Part shown: piece after piece, positions 7,172-16,348 of the stretch
Layout: the number at the start of each line of letters is the position of its first letter
How positions within the stretch are numbered: position 1 is the stretch's first letter
Origin: Acuticoccus sp. MNP-M23
Lineage (GTDB): Bacteria > Pseudomonadota > Alphaproteobacteria > Rhizobiales > Amorphaceae
Length of the DNA stretch: 64,000 nt
NCBI RefSeq assembly: GCF_031195445.1
Contig: NZ_CP133480.1
Coordinates: 1,240,001-1,304,000 of the forward strand
Direction: 5' to 3'
The notes under the pieces: model-generated
The model's input: only the letters and a program-made list of their open reading frames with translations
Databases searched by the model: none
What the model was told of the DNA's origin: nothing
Program-made: the position numbers and the translations under genes

Positions 7172-9508
7172 TCAGGGCCAGGCCCGCGGCACGATCCGCG
7201 GCGGCACGAAGGCGGTGACCGGCGGCACCGGCCCCTCCCATCTGCGAATGCGGACGAGGCAGCTCAGCGCCGACGGGCCCTGCGCCAGCGGTGTGGTGCC
7301 GGTGTCGGCCGTCAGAACATTGGGATTGCCGTGCTTGCACAGCGCCGGATCGCCATCCCAGTCCGGGTCGTACCAGGCGCCGGTTGCCATCAGCAGCACG
7401 CCCTCAATCACGTTTTCGTCCAGCGCAGCCGCGGCAATGGTGCGGCCCCGCGCGTTGAAAACCTCCACCAGATCGCCAGCTTTTATGCCGTGCCGATCCG
7501 CCTCGGCAGGGTGCAAGACGCATGGCGTCCGCCCCGCAATCTTGCCGGCGCGGCTGTAGGCGCTCTGGTCGAGCTGGGAGTGCAGGCGCCGTGCGGGCTG
7601 GTGGGTGACGAGGTGAAGCTGGCCCATTGCCCCTTCCGCGCCCAGCCATTCGGCAGGTGCGTGCCACGCCGGATGCCCCGGCAGGCCGGGGTGCCCGAAC
7701 GATGCGATTGCGGCGCTGTAAATCTCGATCCGGCCGGACGGTGTCGGCAACGGTGCGGCCGCAGGATCGGCGCTGAACCGCTCGACGAACGAGGGTTGCG
7801 GCGCGGTCGCTGCTGCCACGAAGCCTCTGGTGCGAAATGTCTCGTAGTCAGGCAGGGGCTGGCCGATCTTTGCCATGGCGGCGGCGGTGCGCGCGTAGAT
7901 CTCCTCAATCCAGCCGGCCTCATCACGACCTTCGGTGAATGCGTCCGCGAGGGTGCCGTTGCCGCCGGGGGGCGTCAGCCGCTCGGCGAGGCCGGCGAAA
8001 ATCGCATGGTCGCTGCGCGACTCGCCAAAAGGCCGGGCGACGGCACGGGTCGCGAACAGGTGCGTGTCCGTCGAGGAGGCGGAGACGTCGTCCCGCTCGG
8101 CCGAGAGGGTTGCCGGGAACACGATGTCGGCAAAGCGGGCAAGCGGCGTCCAGTGCGGTTCATGCACGATGACGGTTTCGGCCTTTTGCCATGCGGTGCG
8201 CAGGCGGTTGAGGTCCTGATGGTGGTGGAACGGGTTGCCGCCGGCCCAGTAGATGAGGCGTATGTCCGGATAGGTCAGCGTCTGTCCGTCATAATCCACC
8301 GTGTCGCCGGGAGCGAGCAGCATGTCGGCAATGCGGGCGACGGGGATGAAGCGCTGCACCTTGTTCGGCACGCCGGGGAAGGCGGCCACCGGCAGTGGCC
8401 CGCGCGTGGCTCCGACGCTGTTGATCGCGCCGAGGCCCAGCGCCAGCCCCTCACCGGGCTTGCCGATCCGGCCCAGCATCGCGGCGAGCACGACCGCCAT
8501 CCACACCGCGGACTCGCCGTTTTCCTGCCGGGTGAGCGACCAGCTGAAGTTGACCAGCGTCGGCCCCGCTGCCATCCGCCGGGCAAGCGCCGTGATCGCG
8601 TCCGGTGCGAGGCCGGTGATGGCGGCAGCCCAGGCGGCATCCTTCGGCGTCCCGTCGGCGGTGCCGGTGAGGTAGGGGGCGAAAAGCTCGAAGCCCTCGC
8701 AGTGGCTGGCGAGGAAGGCGTGGTCGCACAGTTTTTCGGTGAGGAGGGTGTGGGCAAGGCCGAGCATGAGCGCGGTATCGGTGCAGGGTCGGATCGGCAT
8801 CCACTCGGCCACGTCCGGTGAAAGGTCGAGCGCGGAGGGGTTGATGTTGACGATCCGCGCACCGGCAGCCAGCGCCGCCGCCATGTCGCCGCGCTGCGTG
8901 TGGCGGGCGACGCCGCCGCCGTTCACCTGCGCGTTGCGCAGCGCGATGCCGCCGAACGCCACCACCAGCGCGCCCGCCTTGCCGACCTCGTCCCAGCCGG
9001 TGTGCTCCTGCAACAGCTTGTGCATGGAGCCCATAACGTGCGGCAGGACCACCTCGGCGGCGGCAAAGCTGTAGCTGTTGCGCCGGCTTGTGTAGCCGCC
9101 GAACAGACCCATGAACCGGCGCAGCTGGCTCTGCGCATGGTGGAACCGCCCCGCGCTCGCCCAGCCGTAGGAGCCGGCATAGATCGCCTCGTTGCCGTGG
9201 GCAGCCCGCGCGTCCGAAAGAGCGCCGCCGGCAAGGTCCAGCGCTTCGTCCCACGGCACGGCAACAAATTCGTCGCGGCCGCGCAGGCTGCGGTCGGCCT
9301 CACCGGCGAGCCAGCCGCGGCGCACCATCGGTTGACCGATCCGCGTGGGATCGGCGAGCGTTTCCAGCATGGCGCCGCCGATGCCGGACGGGTCCGGGTC
9401 CGCCTCGAACGGGTGGAGCGCGACGGCGCGGCCATCCTTCATCTCGGCCCGGTACGTGCCCCAGTGCGCCGCAACGATGGGCCGTTTATCAGACAGCGTG
9501 TCGCTCAT
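7172..9508 (-). CDS. BisC/TorA-like molybdopterin oxidoreductase (DMSO reductase family)
   Basis: 778 aa from ATG 9508, chosen because AAGGGG lies about 7 bases upstream and the ATG overlaps the stop of a small upstream ORF; a longer form from 9538 is possible. No signal peptide and no N-terminal [4Fe-4S] cysteines, as in cytoplasmic biotin-sulfoxide reductase BisC. The putative molybdenum-ligand serine is Ser147 in NSYSFAAAEVVLPHVMG. Other family segments are SYGWASAGRFHHAQSQLRRF, MPIRPCTDTALMLGL, and the C-terminal molydopterin-binding domain from about 620 (RRLHSQLDQSAYS). It probably reduces biotin- or methionine-sulfoxide or an N-oxide, with an unlinked electron donor. Confidence 0.88.
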   Translation of the reverse strand: MSDTLSDKRPIVAAHWGTYRAEMKDGRAVALHPFEADPDPSGIGGAMLETLADPTRIGQPMVRRGWLAGEADRSLRGRDEFVAVPWDEALDLAGGALSDARAAHGNEAIYAGSYGWASAGRFHHAQSQLRRFMGLFGGYTSRRNSYSFAAAEVVLPHVMGSMHKLLQEHTGWDEVGKAGALVVAFGGIALRNAQVNGGGVARHTQRGDMAAALAAGARIVNINPSALDLSPDVAEWMPIRPCTDTALMLGLAHTLLTEKLCDHAFLASHCEGFELFAPYLTGTADGTPKDAAWAAAITGLAPDAITALARRMAAGPTLVNFSWSLTRQENGESAVWMAVVLAAMLGRIGKPGEGLALGLGAINSVGATRGPLPVAAFPGVPNKVQRFIPVARIADMLLAPGDTVDYDGQTLTYPDIRLIYWAGGNPFHHHQDLNRLRTAWQKAETVIVHEPHWTPLARFADIVFPATLSAERDDVSASSTDTHLFATRAVARPFGESRSDHAIFAGLAERLTPPGGNGTLADAFTEGRDEAGWIEEIYARTAAAMAKIGQPLPDYETFRTRGFVAAATAPQPSFVERFSADPAAAPLPTPSGRIEIYSAAIASFGHPGLPGHPAWHAPAEWLGAEGAMGQLHLVTHQPARRLHSQLDQSAYSRAGKIAGRTPCVLHPAEADRHGIKAGDLVEVFNARGRTIAAAALDENVIEGVLLMATGAWYDPDWDGDPALCKHGNPNVLTADTGTTPLAQGPSALSCLVRIRRWEGPVPPVTAFVPPRIVPRAWP

Positions 9509-9765
9509 TTCGTGCCCCTTGCCAGCGCGACCCGGCAAGCGGCGCTGATTTCTAGAATGTCGTCGGTGTCTGCGTGCAGGCCCCGGCCTATGGCGCCTTT
9601 TCTACCGTTGCCGATTAGCATGAACGCGCCGGGCGGCGCTGCGTCCAGAGGCGCAAGATCCCTCGAAAAGCGTTCTGGCGCAGAGGCGGCATCGACCGCA
9701 CTGCCCGCGTTGGCGTGCGCGGCGGTGGTCAGCGGCCGGGGCAATAATGGGCGGCGGGATGTCAT
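9505..9765 (-). CDS. Small hypothetical ORF coupled to bisC-like gene
   Basis: 86 codons from ATG 9765, or 88 from a GTG at 9771. No domain recognised; composition is Ala/Arg-rich at the N terminus and more protein-like at the end (MLIGNGRKGAIGRGLHADTD). The only positive evidence is its TGA, which overlaps the next gene's ATG as ATGA, and its place at the head of that transcript. No convincing Shine-Dalgarno is visible. It could equally be untranslated leader. Confidence 0.3.
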   Translation of the reverse strand: MTSRRPLLPRPLTTAAHANAGSAVDAASAPERFSRDLAPLDAAPPGAFMLIGNGRKGAIGRGLHADTDDILEISAACRVALARGTK

Positions 9766-9895
9766 CACCACGTTACAAAATCACACCTAGATTGGGATCG
9801 TTCCAATGGCAGTGTGCCACCGCAACCGCTCGGTCACGTCCACGCGTGTCGCAGGCGATTGGTGGCGGCTGCCCTGATGCCAGAGAGCGAAACCG

Positions 9896-11869
9896 ATGAC
9901 GCAGATATTCAAGACCAGCCTCCTTGAGGAAGCCGACGGACCGGGGCACAACTCCACCGCAAACCGGACCATGGGCGAGATCATCGCCGCTCGGTTTTCC
10001 CGCCGCGGCTTCCTGCGCGGGTCCCTCGCGGCGACGGCAATCACCGCCACGGTCAGCCCGATGGCACTCCTTGCCGCCGACCGGGCAAGCGCGGAAACGG
10101 CAGCCTCCTCATTCAACTTCGAAGAAGTGACGGCCGGCGTCGACGCCGATCACCATGTTGCCGAGGGCTACAACGCCGACGTTCTGCTGCGCTGGGGCGA
10201 CAAGGTGTTTGCCGACGCGCCCGAGTTCGACCCGAACGCCCAGTCGCGGGCCGCGCAGGAGCGCCAGTTCGGCTACAACAACGACTTCGTCGGCTATATC
10301 CCGATGGATGGCTCGTCCGACCACGGCATTCTGGTCGTGAACCACGAATACACCAATGAGCACCTGATGTTCCCCGGCATCGTCACCGTGGGCGCGGATG
10401 ACAAGCTCACCGTCGCACCGGCCGATCAGGCACGCGTCGACATCGAGATGGCCGCGCACGGCGGCACAATCATCGAGATCGAGAAAAAGGACGGGCGCTG
10501 GACGCCGGTGCTGGACGGCGCCAAGAACCGACGTATCACCTCGGCCACCCCGATGGCGCTCAGCGGCCCCGCTGCCGGTCATGCCCGCCTTGCCACCAAC
10601 GCCGATCCGTCCGGCCGCGCCGTCATCGGCACCCTCAACAACTGCGCCGGCGGCGTCACGCCCTGGGGCACCTACGTGATGGCCGAGGAGAATTTCCACG
10701 GCTACTTCCTCGGCGAACTGCCGGAAGGCCATCCCGAGGCCGCCAATTATGAGCGCTACGGCGTGCCGCAGGGCAGCTACGAATGGGGCAATTTTTACGA
10801 CCGCTTCGACGTTTCGAAGGAACCCAACGAGCCCAACCGCTTCGGCTGGGTGGTGGAAGTCGATGTCGATGACCCGACGTCGACGCCGAAGAAGCGCACG
10901 GCCCTTGGCCGCTTCAAGCATGAAGGCGCCGAATCGATCCTCGCGCCCGGCGGACAGGTTGTCTTCTACCTCGGCGACGACGAGCGCTTCGACTATGTCT
11001 ACAAGTTCGTGACCGCGGGCCGCTACAACCCGGACGACCGCGCAGCGAACCTCGACCTTCTCGACGACGGCACGCTCTACGTTGCCCGTTTTGACGAAGA
11101 CGGTGCGGTGACCTGGATGCCCCTCGCCCACGGCGAAGGTCCGCTCAACAGCGAGAACGGCTTTGCGAGCCAGGCCGACGTTCTGATCGAGACGCGCCGC
11201 GCTGCCGACCTTCTCGGCGCCACGCCCATGGACCGCCCCGAGGACATCGAGCCGAACGGAGACAATGGCCGCGTCTACGTGATGCTGACCAACAACACCA
11301 AGCGGCAGGACCCGAACGCCGCCAACCCGCGCGTCGACAACGCGTTCGGCCATATCGTCGAGATTTCGGAAGAAGGCGGCGACTTCGCGGCAACGAAAGG
11401 CACCTGGGAAATTCTCCTCAAGTGCGGCGACCCGTCCATTGCCGAAGTGGGCGCCACATTCTCCACCGCGACCACCGAGAATGGCTGGTTCGGGATGCCC
11501 GACAACTGCGCGGTCGACAGCGACGGCCGGCTCTGGGTGTCGACCGACGGCAACTCGCCGAAGAAGACCGGACGCACCGACGGCCTCTGGGCGGTCGATA
11601 CCGATGGCGCGGCGCGCGGCACGTCGAAGCTGTTCTACCGTGTGCCGGTCGGCGCCGAGATGTGCGGTCCGCGGCCGACACCGGACCTTGCCACCTTCTT
11701 CGTCGCCGTCCAGCACCCCGGCGATGGCGGCGAAGACTGGGAGGGCTTCGGCCGCAACTCCTACTACGAGGATCTTTCGACCCGCTGGCCGGACTTCAAC
11801 GACGCGCTTCCGGTGCGTCCGTCCGTGGTGGCGATCACGAAGAAGAACGGCGGCAAGATCGGCGCCTGA
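9896..11869 (+). CDS. PhoX-family alkaline phosphatase (DUF839), Tat-exported
   Basis: 657 aa. The twin-arginine motif FSRRGFLRG (about residues 34-42) plus a hydrophobic stretch ending near ADRASAETA marks Tat export, typical of PhoX. The body has the beta-propeller phosphatase features: FGYNNDFVGYIP, VVNHEYTNEHLMFPG, NNCAGGVTPWGTYVMAEEN, RFGWVVEVDVDDP, NNTKR near the middle and DNCAVDSDGRLWVSTDGN. PhoX enzymes are periplasmic or extracellular Ca/Fe-dependent phosphomonoesterases, common in marine bacteria, that release phosphate from organic phosphoesters. Single gene bounded by a strong downstream stem-loop. I could not make out a convincing Pho box in the 130 bases upstream. Confidence 0.93.
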   Translation: MTQIFKTSLLEEADGPGHNSTANRTMGEIIAARFSRRGFLRGSLAATAITATVSPMALLAADRASAETAASSFNFEEVTAGVDADHHVAEGYNADVLLRWGDKVFADAPEFDPNAQSRAAQERQFGYNNDFVGYIPMDGSSDHGILVVNHEYTNEHLMFPGIVTVGADDKLTVAPADQARVDIEMAAHGGTIIEIEKKDGRWTPVLDGAKNRRITSATPMALSGPAAGHARLATNADPSGRAVIGTLNNCAGGVTPWGTYVMAEENFHGYFLGELPEGHPEAANYERYGVPQGSYEWGNFYDRFDVSKEPNEPNRFGWVVEVDVDDPTSTPKKRTALGRFKHEGAESILAPGGQVVFYLGDDERFDYVYKFVTAGRYNPDDRAANLDLLDDGTLYVARFDEDGAVTWMPLAHGEGPLNSENGFASQADVLIETRRAADLLGATPMDRPEDIEPNGDNGRVYVMLTNNTKRQDPNAANPRVDNAFGHIVEISEEGGDFAATKGTWEILLKCGDPSIAEVGATFSTATTENGWFGMPDNCAVDSDGRLWVSTDGNSPKKTGRTDGLWAVDTDGAARGTSKLFYRVPVGAEMCGPRPTPDLATFFVAVQHPGDGGEDWEGFGRNSYYEDLSTRWPDFNDALPVRPSVVAITKKNGGKIGA

Positions 11870-11877
11870 TCGCGCTT

Positions 11878-11907
11878 GCAACGGGCCGGACCTTTCCGGC
11901 CCGTTGC
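11878..11907 (+). terminator. Stem-loop terminator after phoX-like gene
   Basis: Perfect 12-bp inverted repeat (GCAACGGGCCGG / CCGGCCCGTTGC) with a 6-base loop, 8 bases past the stop codon. Strong GC stem but no T-run after it. It may also serve the convergent gene ending at 12013. Confidence 0.65.
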
Positions 11908-12012
11908 GCGGCGGGAACGCGTGACAGCGCGCGCCCGCCGCGCCGACCTTTCAGGGCAAAACCGCAGCCGGCGCACCGCAACGCGCCCGCTGCGGCCACT
12001 GTCAGTCGCGGC

Positions 12013-13068
12013 TCAGCCGAGCCGGCCGCGCGCTGCGACGGGGACAGCTTCGACATGGTCGCCGGAGACGAGGTGCACCGCGTCGAACAGGTTCGACACC
12101 ACGCAGACGTGGTTCGGGATCACGCGCACCCGCTGGCCGATCTCCGGCACCGCGCTGCATGCCGAAACGTTCACCACCGCGTGCTCTTCGCTGAGGCTGG
12201 TGACGATGGCGTCGGGATATTCCACCAGGTGGCCGTGGCCGGGGACCGGCGCGAGATCGGCGGCCAGCGCCTTGGAGCCGGTGTCCAGCACGATCCGGCC
12301 CGGCACCGGATGGCTGACCACGGTGGCAAGAACTGTGAGTGCGCAATCTTCAAGCGTGCCGTGGCCAAGCGCCACCTGCATCCGGTCCGAGTAGATGTAG
12401 GTGCCCGGGCGATGCTCGGTCGCGTTGGTCACGTCAGCGGCGTGGTAATAATCAGGCGAGCCGCCGTTGGACACGCGCCGCGGCGGCAGGCCGGCAGCGG
12501 TCAGCGCCGCCACCGCATCGCCCAGCGCGGCGTTGACCTCCGCAGTCTTGCCCCGCGGCGGATAGGTCATCACCCCTTCGAAGATGAGGCCGGGGGCGGT
12601 CTCGATGGATCGCGCCAGCGCCACGAGTTCATCCGGCGTGACAACACCGCAGCGCCCGGCCCCGGTATCGATCTCCACCAGAATTTTCAGCGGGTGCGCC
12701 GGATCGGCGAAATGCGCCGCATATCCCTCGACCGTGATTTCGCTGTCGGCGGCGACCGACAGTTCGATCCGCCGGTGCAGCGCGGCGAGGCGTTTGAGCT
12801 TGGGCGCGCCGAGGATGTTGTAGGGGATGAAGATGTCGGCGATGCCGGCGTCCGCCATCACCTCCGCCTCGCCGACCTTCTGGCAGGTGATGCCGACGGC
12901 CCCCAGCGCAAGCTGGCGCTTGGCCCACATCGGCAGCTTGTGGGTCTTGATGTGGGGGCGCAGCGTCATCCCGTTTGCATCGGCGTAGTCCTGCGCGCGG
13001 GCAAGGTTCGCCTCGGCAATCGTCGTGTCGATCAGGATGGCCGGGGTGTCGATCTCGTCCAGCGTCAC
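12013..13068 (-). CDS. D-serine dehydratase/D-threonine aldolase-like PLP enzyme (fold type III)
   Basis: 351 aa with an alanine-racemase-like N-terminal barrel. PLP lysine is Lys41 in RPHIKTHK, the hallmark of the DSD1/D-threonine aldolase group. The C-terminal metal site is His320 and Cys322 in PNHVCVVSNLFD, as in zinc-dependent D-serine dehydratase; YYHAADVTNATEHRPGTYIYSD is also typical. These enzymes deaminate D-serine or split 3-hydroxy-D-amino acids. ATG 13068 overlaps the aminotransferase stop by 4 bases, so the two are coupled. Last gene of a TRAP operon that begins with RidA, which removes reactive enamines made by such enzymes. The substrate is inferred only as a D-amino acid. Confidence 0.88.
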   Translation of the reverse strand: MTLDEIDTPAILIDTTIAEANLARAQDYADANGMTLRPHIKTHKLPMWAKRQLALGAVGITCQKVGEAEVMADAGIADIFIPYNILGAPKLKRLAALHRRIELSVAADSEITVEGYAAHFADPAHPLKILVEIDTGAGRCGVVTPDELVALARSIETAPGLIFEGVMTYPPRGKTAEVNAALGDAVAALTAAGLPPRRVSNGGSPDYYHAADVTNATEHRPGTYIYSDRMQVALGHGTLEDCALTVLATVVSHPVPGRIVLDTGSKALAADLAPVPGHGHLVEYPDAIVTSLSEEHAVVNVSACSAVPEIGQRVRVIPNHVCVVSNLFDAVHLVSGDHVEAVPVAARGRLG

Positions 13069-14438
13069 AGGTCCGGCTCTTCCTTCATGCGCGCGATGGC
13101 GGCCTCGAACGCCTTCATCGTCACCGCCATGTCGTCAGCATCATGGGTGGCGCTGGCAAGGCCGCCGGGCCAGCCGGACAGGTCGACGCCGTTGATGATC
13201 ATCGCCATGCGCAGCCGGTCGACCAGCGCGGAGGGCGCAGCCTTCAGCTCCTTCCACGGGAGGGCGAACGGGTCGAATGCCAGCGGGTCGATGGTGCGCT
13301 TTTCCACGTTGAGGAAGATGTGGAAGCCCGAATAGGTGCCGTAGGCGGCAAACGGCGCCCCTTTGGCGGCAAACAGACGGTTCAGCTTCTCGCGCAGCTC
13401 GGCAGCGTAGGCGTTGGCGCGATCGCAGGCGTCGCCGTTGGCGATGATGTCGAGTGCGGCAATGCCGGCGGCAGCTGAAACCGGGTTGGCGTTGAAGGTG
13501 CCGGGGTGGCCGATCTTCTCGAAGCTCTTGTCGGCCGCAGCCTCGAAGTCGAGCCGCTCCATGATGTCGGCGCGCCCACCGACCGCGCCGCCGGGCAGGC
13601 CTCCTGCGACGATCTTTGCCATGGTGGTGAGGTCAGGCGTTACGCCGGAGGCTTCCTGCGCTCCGCCGCGGGCAACGCGGAAGCCGGAAATCACTTCGTC
13701 GAAGATGAGGACGGTGCCGGTCTCGGTCGCCGCCTCGCGCAGCGCGGCGAGCACGCCGTCCGCAATCGGCACGCGGCCGAAGGAGGCCCCCGTCGGCTCC
13801 ACGATAATTGCAGCCACGTCGCCGCCGGCCAGCGCCGCGCGAACCGCCTCGGTGTCGTTCGGCGCGACGAGCACCACGTCATCGGCAATGGACTGGAGGA
13901 CGCCGGCAGTGGGCGTGCCGTCGAAGTGGCTGGTGTAGCCGTGCGTCATGTGGTCGTGCCAGCCATGAAAATATGACGCAAAGCGCAGAAGCTTGGTCCG
14001 GCCGGTGAAGGCGCGGGCAAGACGCAGCGCCAGAAGCGTCGCCTCCGTGCCGGAGGCGGTGAAGCGCACCCGCTCCACCGACGGCACCATGTCGATCACC
14101 GCCTTGCCCCACCGGTATTCGCGCGTGGTGGAGGCGGCAAATTGGGTGCCGTCGTCGAGCGCCTCCTTGATGGCCGCCGTCACGCGCGGATTGCCGTGCC
14201 CCAAAAGCAGCGCGCCATGACCGCCGAAATAATCGACATACTCGTTGCCATCGATGTCCCATTTGCGGCTGCCGCGGCCCTGATCGACAGTCAGCGGATA
14301 GGGCAGCATGTGCCGGGCATCGTGGGTTATGCCGGACGGGAACACTTCGCGCGCGGCTTCGGCCTGCGCAGCGGAGCGGCGGGTGCGATCGCGAAACTCG
14401 GCAACGATGGTGGAATTGGTCTGGGCGTCGAGCGCCAT
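13065..14438 (-). CDS. Class III aminotransferase, glutamate-1-semialdehyde aminomutase-like
   Basis: 457 aa from ATG 14438, taken because the start just after the upstream dctM stop precedes the first conserved residues; longer forms begin inside non-conserved sequence. PLP-binding residues are the SGTEAT phosphate loop, DEVISGFR with the pyridine-N aspartate, and the Schiff-base lysine in MAKIVAGGLPGG. FPSGITHDARHMLPYP is typical of the HemL-like branch in catabolic clusters rather than true HemL. It sits between TRAP dctM and the D-amino-acid enzyme and is coupled to the latter. It may transaminate or isomerise an amino group in the imported compound. Confidence 0.88.
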   Translation of the reverse strand: MALDAQTNSTIVAEFRDRTRRSAAQAEAAREVFPSGITHDARHMLPYPLTVDQGRGSRKWDIDGNEYVDYFGGHGALLLGHGNPRVTAAIKEALDDGTQFAASTTREYRWGKAVIDMVPSVERVRFTASGTEATLLALRLARAFTGRTKLLRFASYFHGWHDHMTHGYTSHFDGTPTAGVLQSIADDVVLVAPNDTEAVRAALAGGDVAAIIVEPTGASFGRVPIADGVLAALREAATETGTVLIFDEVISGFRVARGGAQEASGVTPDLTTMAKIVAGGLPGGAVGGRADIMERLDFEAAADKSFEKIGHPGTFNANPVSAAAGIAALDIIANGDACDRANAYAAELREKLNRLFAAKGAPFAAYGTYSGFHIFLNVEKRTIDPLAFDPFALPWKELKAAPSALVDRLRMAMIINGVDLSGWPGGLASATHDADDMAVTMKAFEAAIARMKEEPDL

Positions 14439-14469
14439 GGCGGGGGTCTCCGGGAGTCTTGGCGGCGGG

Positions 14470-15747
14470 TCAGTTGAACAGGCTCGGGATGAACAGAACG
14501 AAGGCGGGGCACAGCGACACGATTGCAATCACCGCAATGTGGCTGATGTAGAACGGCAGCGCCGCGACAATCGCCTTCTCGTAGGGAACGCCGGCGATCT
14601 GCGATGCGGTCATCAGAGTCATGCCGACGGGCGGGGTGATGTTTGCGACATTCAGCGTGATGATCATGATGATGGCAAAGTGCAGCGGATCAAAGCCGAG
14701 CTGCACCATGGCCGGCACCAGCACCGGCGCAACGACGACGAGTGCGGGCAACACGTCGAGAACGGTGCCGAGCGCGATCAGGAGGAGATTCACGAGGCCG
14801 ATCTGGAGGACCCAGTTGTCGGTGATCGAGGTGATGATGCCGGCCGCGTCCCGCGCCAGCCCCGAGCGGGTGACGAACCAGCCCAGCACGGTTGATGTTG
14901 CCAGCAGGAAGAACACCACGCCGGAGAAGCGCACGGTTGAGACGAGGCAGTCCCACACCTTGCGCAGGGTGAGCGTGCGATAGAACACAAAGCCCAGAAC
15001 CAGCGTGTACATGGCCGCGAATGCCGAGGCTTCGGTGATGGTGGTCAGCCCGCCGAGAATGCCGCCGAGGATGATGACCGGGACCAGCAGCGCGGGCACC
15101 GTCGGCAGGAATGCCCGGGCGGCGGCGCGCAGGCTGGAATCGCTGTGGCGCGGAAATTTGTAGAGCCACGCCATCACGATGGACGCTGCGAGAAGGCACA
15201 CCGTCATCAGGACGCCGGGCAGGATGCCGGCCGCGAACAGGTCCAGCACCGAAACATTTTGCAGGATTGCGGCGTAGACAACCATGACGACGGAAGGCGG
15301 AATGATTGGCCCGATGATCGACGAACACGCGGTCACCGCGGCGGCATAAGCGGGGGTGTAGCCCTCTCTCTTCATCGCGGGGATGAGGATCTTGCCGATG
15401 GCGACCGTGTCGGTGATGGCGGCGCCTGTCAGGCCGGAAAAGAACAGGCTGACGACAATGTTGACGTGGCTGAGAGCGCCGCGAACGCGGCCCAGAAGCG
15501 CGTTGTTGAACGCGATCAGCCGCTCCGTCAGCCCCGCCTTGTTCATCAGCTCCGAGGTGAAGATGAAATAGGGCACCGCCATGAGCAGATAGCCGGAGAC
15601 GCCCGAGAACATCCGCTCGGCAATGACCTGGATGAAGCGGATTCCGCCCAGCTCCCAACTGCCGGCGAGGCCGGAGAACGCCATCAGCATCGCAATGGGC
15701 GTGCCGATGAGAAGGAGGACGACGAAGACGATGAGTGCGGAGGTCAT
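14470..15747 (-). CDS. TRAP transporter large membrane subunit DctM
   Basis: 425 aa, about 12 hydrophobic helices. Family segments are MAVPYFIFTSELMNKAGLTERL, GLTGAAITDTVAIGKILIPAMKR, SSIIGPIIPPSVVMVVYAA and TPPVGMTLMTASQIAG. ATG 15747 overlaps the dctQ stop (ATGA). Gap of 31 bases to the aminotransferase gene, so co-transcription is expected. Confidence 0.95.
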   Translation of the reverse strand: MTSALIVFVVLLLIGTPIAMLMAFSGLAGSWELGGIRFIQVIAERMFSGVSGYLLMAVPYFIFTSELMNKAGLTERLIAFNNALLGRVRGALSHVNIVVSLFFSGLTGAAITDTVAIGKILIPAMKREGYTPAYAAAVTACSSIIGPIIPPSVVMVVYAAILQNVSVLDLFAAGILPGVLMTVCLLAASIVMAWLYKFPRHSDSSLRAAARAFLPTVPALLVPVIILGGILGGLTTITEASAFAAMYTLVLGFVFYRTLTLRKVWDCLVSTVRFSGVVFFLLATSTVLGWFVTRSGLARDAAGIITSITDNWVLQIGLVNLLLIALGTVLDVLPALVVVAPVLVPAMVQLGFDPLHFAIIMIITLNVANITPPVGMTLMTASQIAGVPYEKAIVAALPFYISHIAVIAIVSLCPAFVLFIPSLFN

Positions 15748-16277
15748 GGCCGGTTGTCCTTCTCGCCGGCGGCAAGCTCGCGGGCTTCTTCCATCGGACT
15801 GTCCTCATCGAGGAGTTTTGCACCGCACAGGACGTGGGCGAAGAGCACGAGGCCGGTGGCCGGCACCGCCGCCGTCACCCACCTGGCCGGGATCTGGATC
15901 TCGTCGGACACCATGTAGATATCCGTGGAGCTAAGAAAGAACTTGATGCCGTACCAGACCAGCAGCGCGGAAAAGAGGGCGACGAGAGCGGTGTTGACCC
16001 AGTGCAGCAAAGTGACACCCGCACGCGGCAGGAGGCCGATGATGGCCGTCATCGCGATGTGCTCGCCGTGCCAGAAGGCGACCGTGATGGACATGAGGCC
16101 GAGCCAGGGAATGAACAGGCGCGCCAACGAGTAGGTCCACGACAGCGCGTCCCCGGTGAGGACCATGTAAAAGAAGCCGGAGAACGAAATTCCCAGCATC
16201 GCCAGAACGAACAGGACGCAAAGCGCGGTGACGGTCTGGTTGAGCCCGGCTGACAGCCGGCTGCGCGAAAATGTCAT
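15744..16277 (-). CDS. TRAP transporter small membrane subunit DctQ
   Basis: 177 aa from ATG 16277, preceded by GGAAGG. Four hydrophobic segments at about residues 12-35, 45-65, 85-108 and 130-152. The GEHIAMT motif after helix 2 and the SWTYSLARLFIPWLGLM segment match DctQ. The C-terminal 20 residues are acidic and cytoplasmic. It sits between its receptor (16349-17434) and dctM. Confidence 0.92.
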   Translation of the reverse strand: MTFSRSRLSAGLNQTVTALCVLFVLAMLGISFSGFFYMVLTGDALSWTYSLARLFIPWLGLMSITVAFWHGEHIAMTAIIGLLPRAGVTLLHWVNTALVALFSALLVWYGIKFFLSSTDIYMVSDEIQIPARWVTAAVPATGLVLFAHVLCGAKLLDEDSPMEEARELAAGEKDNRP

Positions 16278-16316
16278 CGAGGGGCCTTCCTGACCATTCA
16301 GGCTGCGGCAGGAAAA

Positions 16317-16338
16317 GGGCCGGCGCGCGCGCCGACCC
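16317..16338 (-). terminator. Intercistronic GC hairpin between dctP and dctQ
   Basis: GGGCCGGC pairs with GCCGACCC (one mismatch) around a short GC-repeat loop, 11 bases after the dctP stop. Same position as the hairpin at 3704-3727 in the other TRAP operon, so probably an mRNA-stabilising or attenuating element. Confidence 0.4.
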
Positions 16339-16348
16339 AAAGTGCGGC

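Noticed and set aside
9760-9780. Possible Pho box before the phoX-like gene (TGTCAT then TTAC)
   Set aside because: Only one half resembles the consensus and the spacing is wrong; it also lies within the opposite-strand small ORF.
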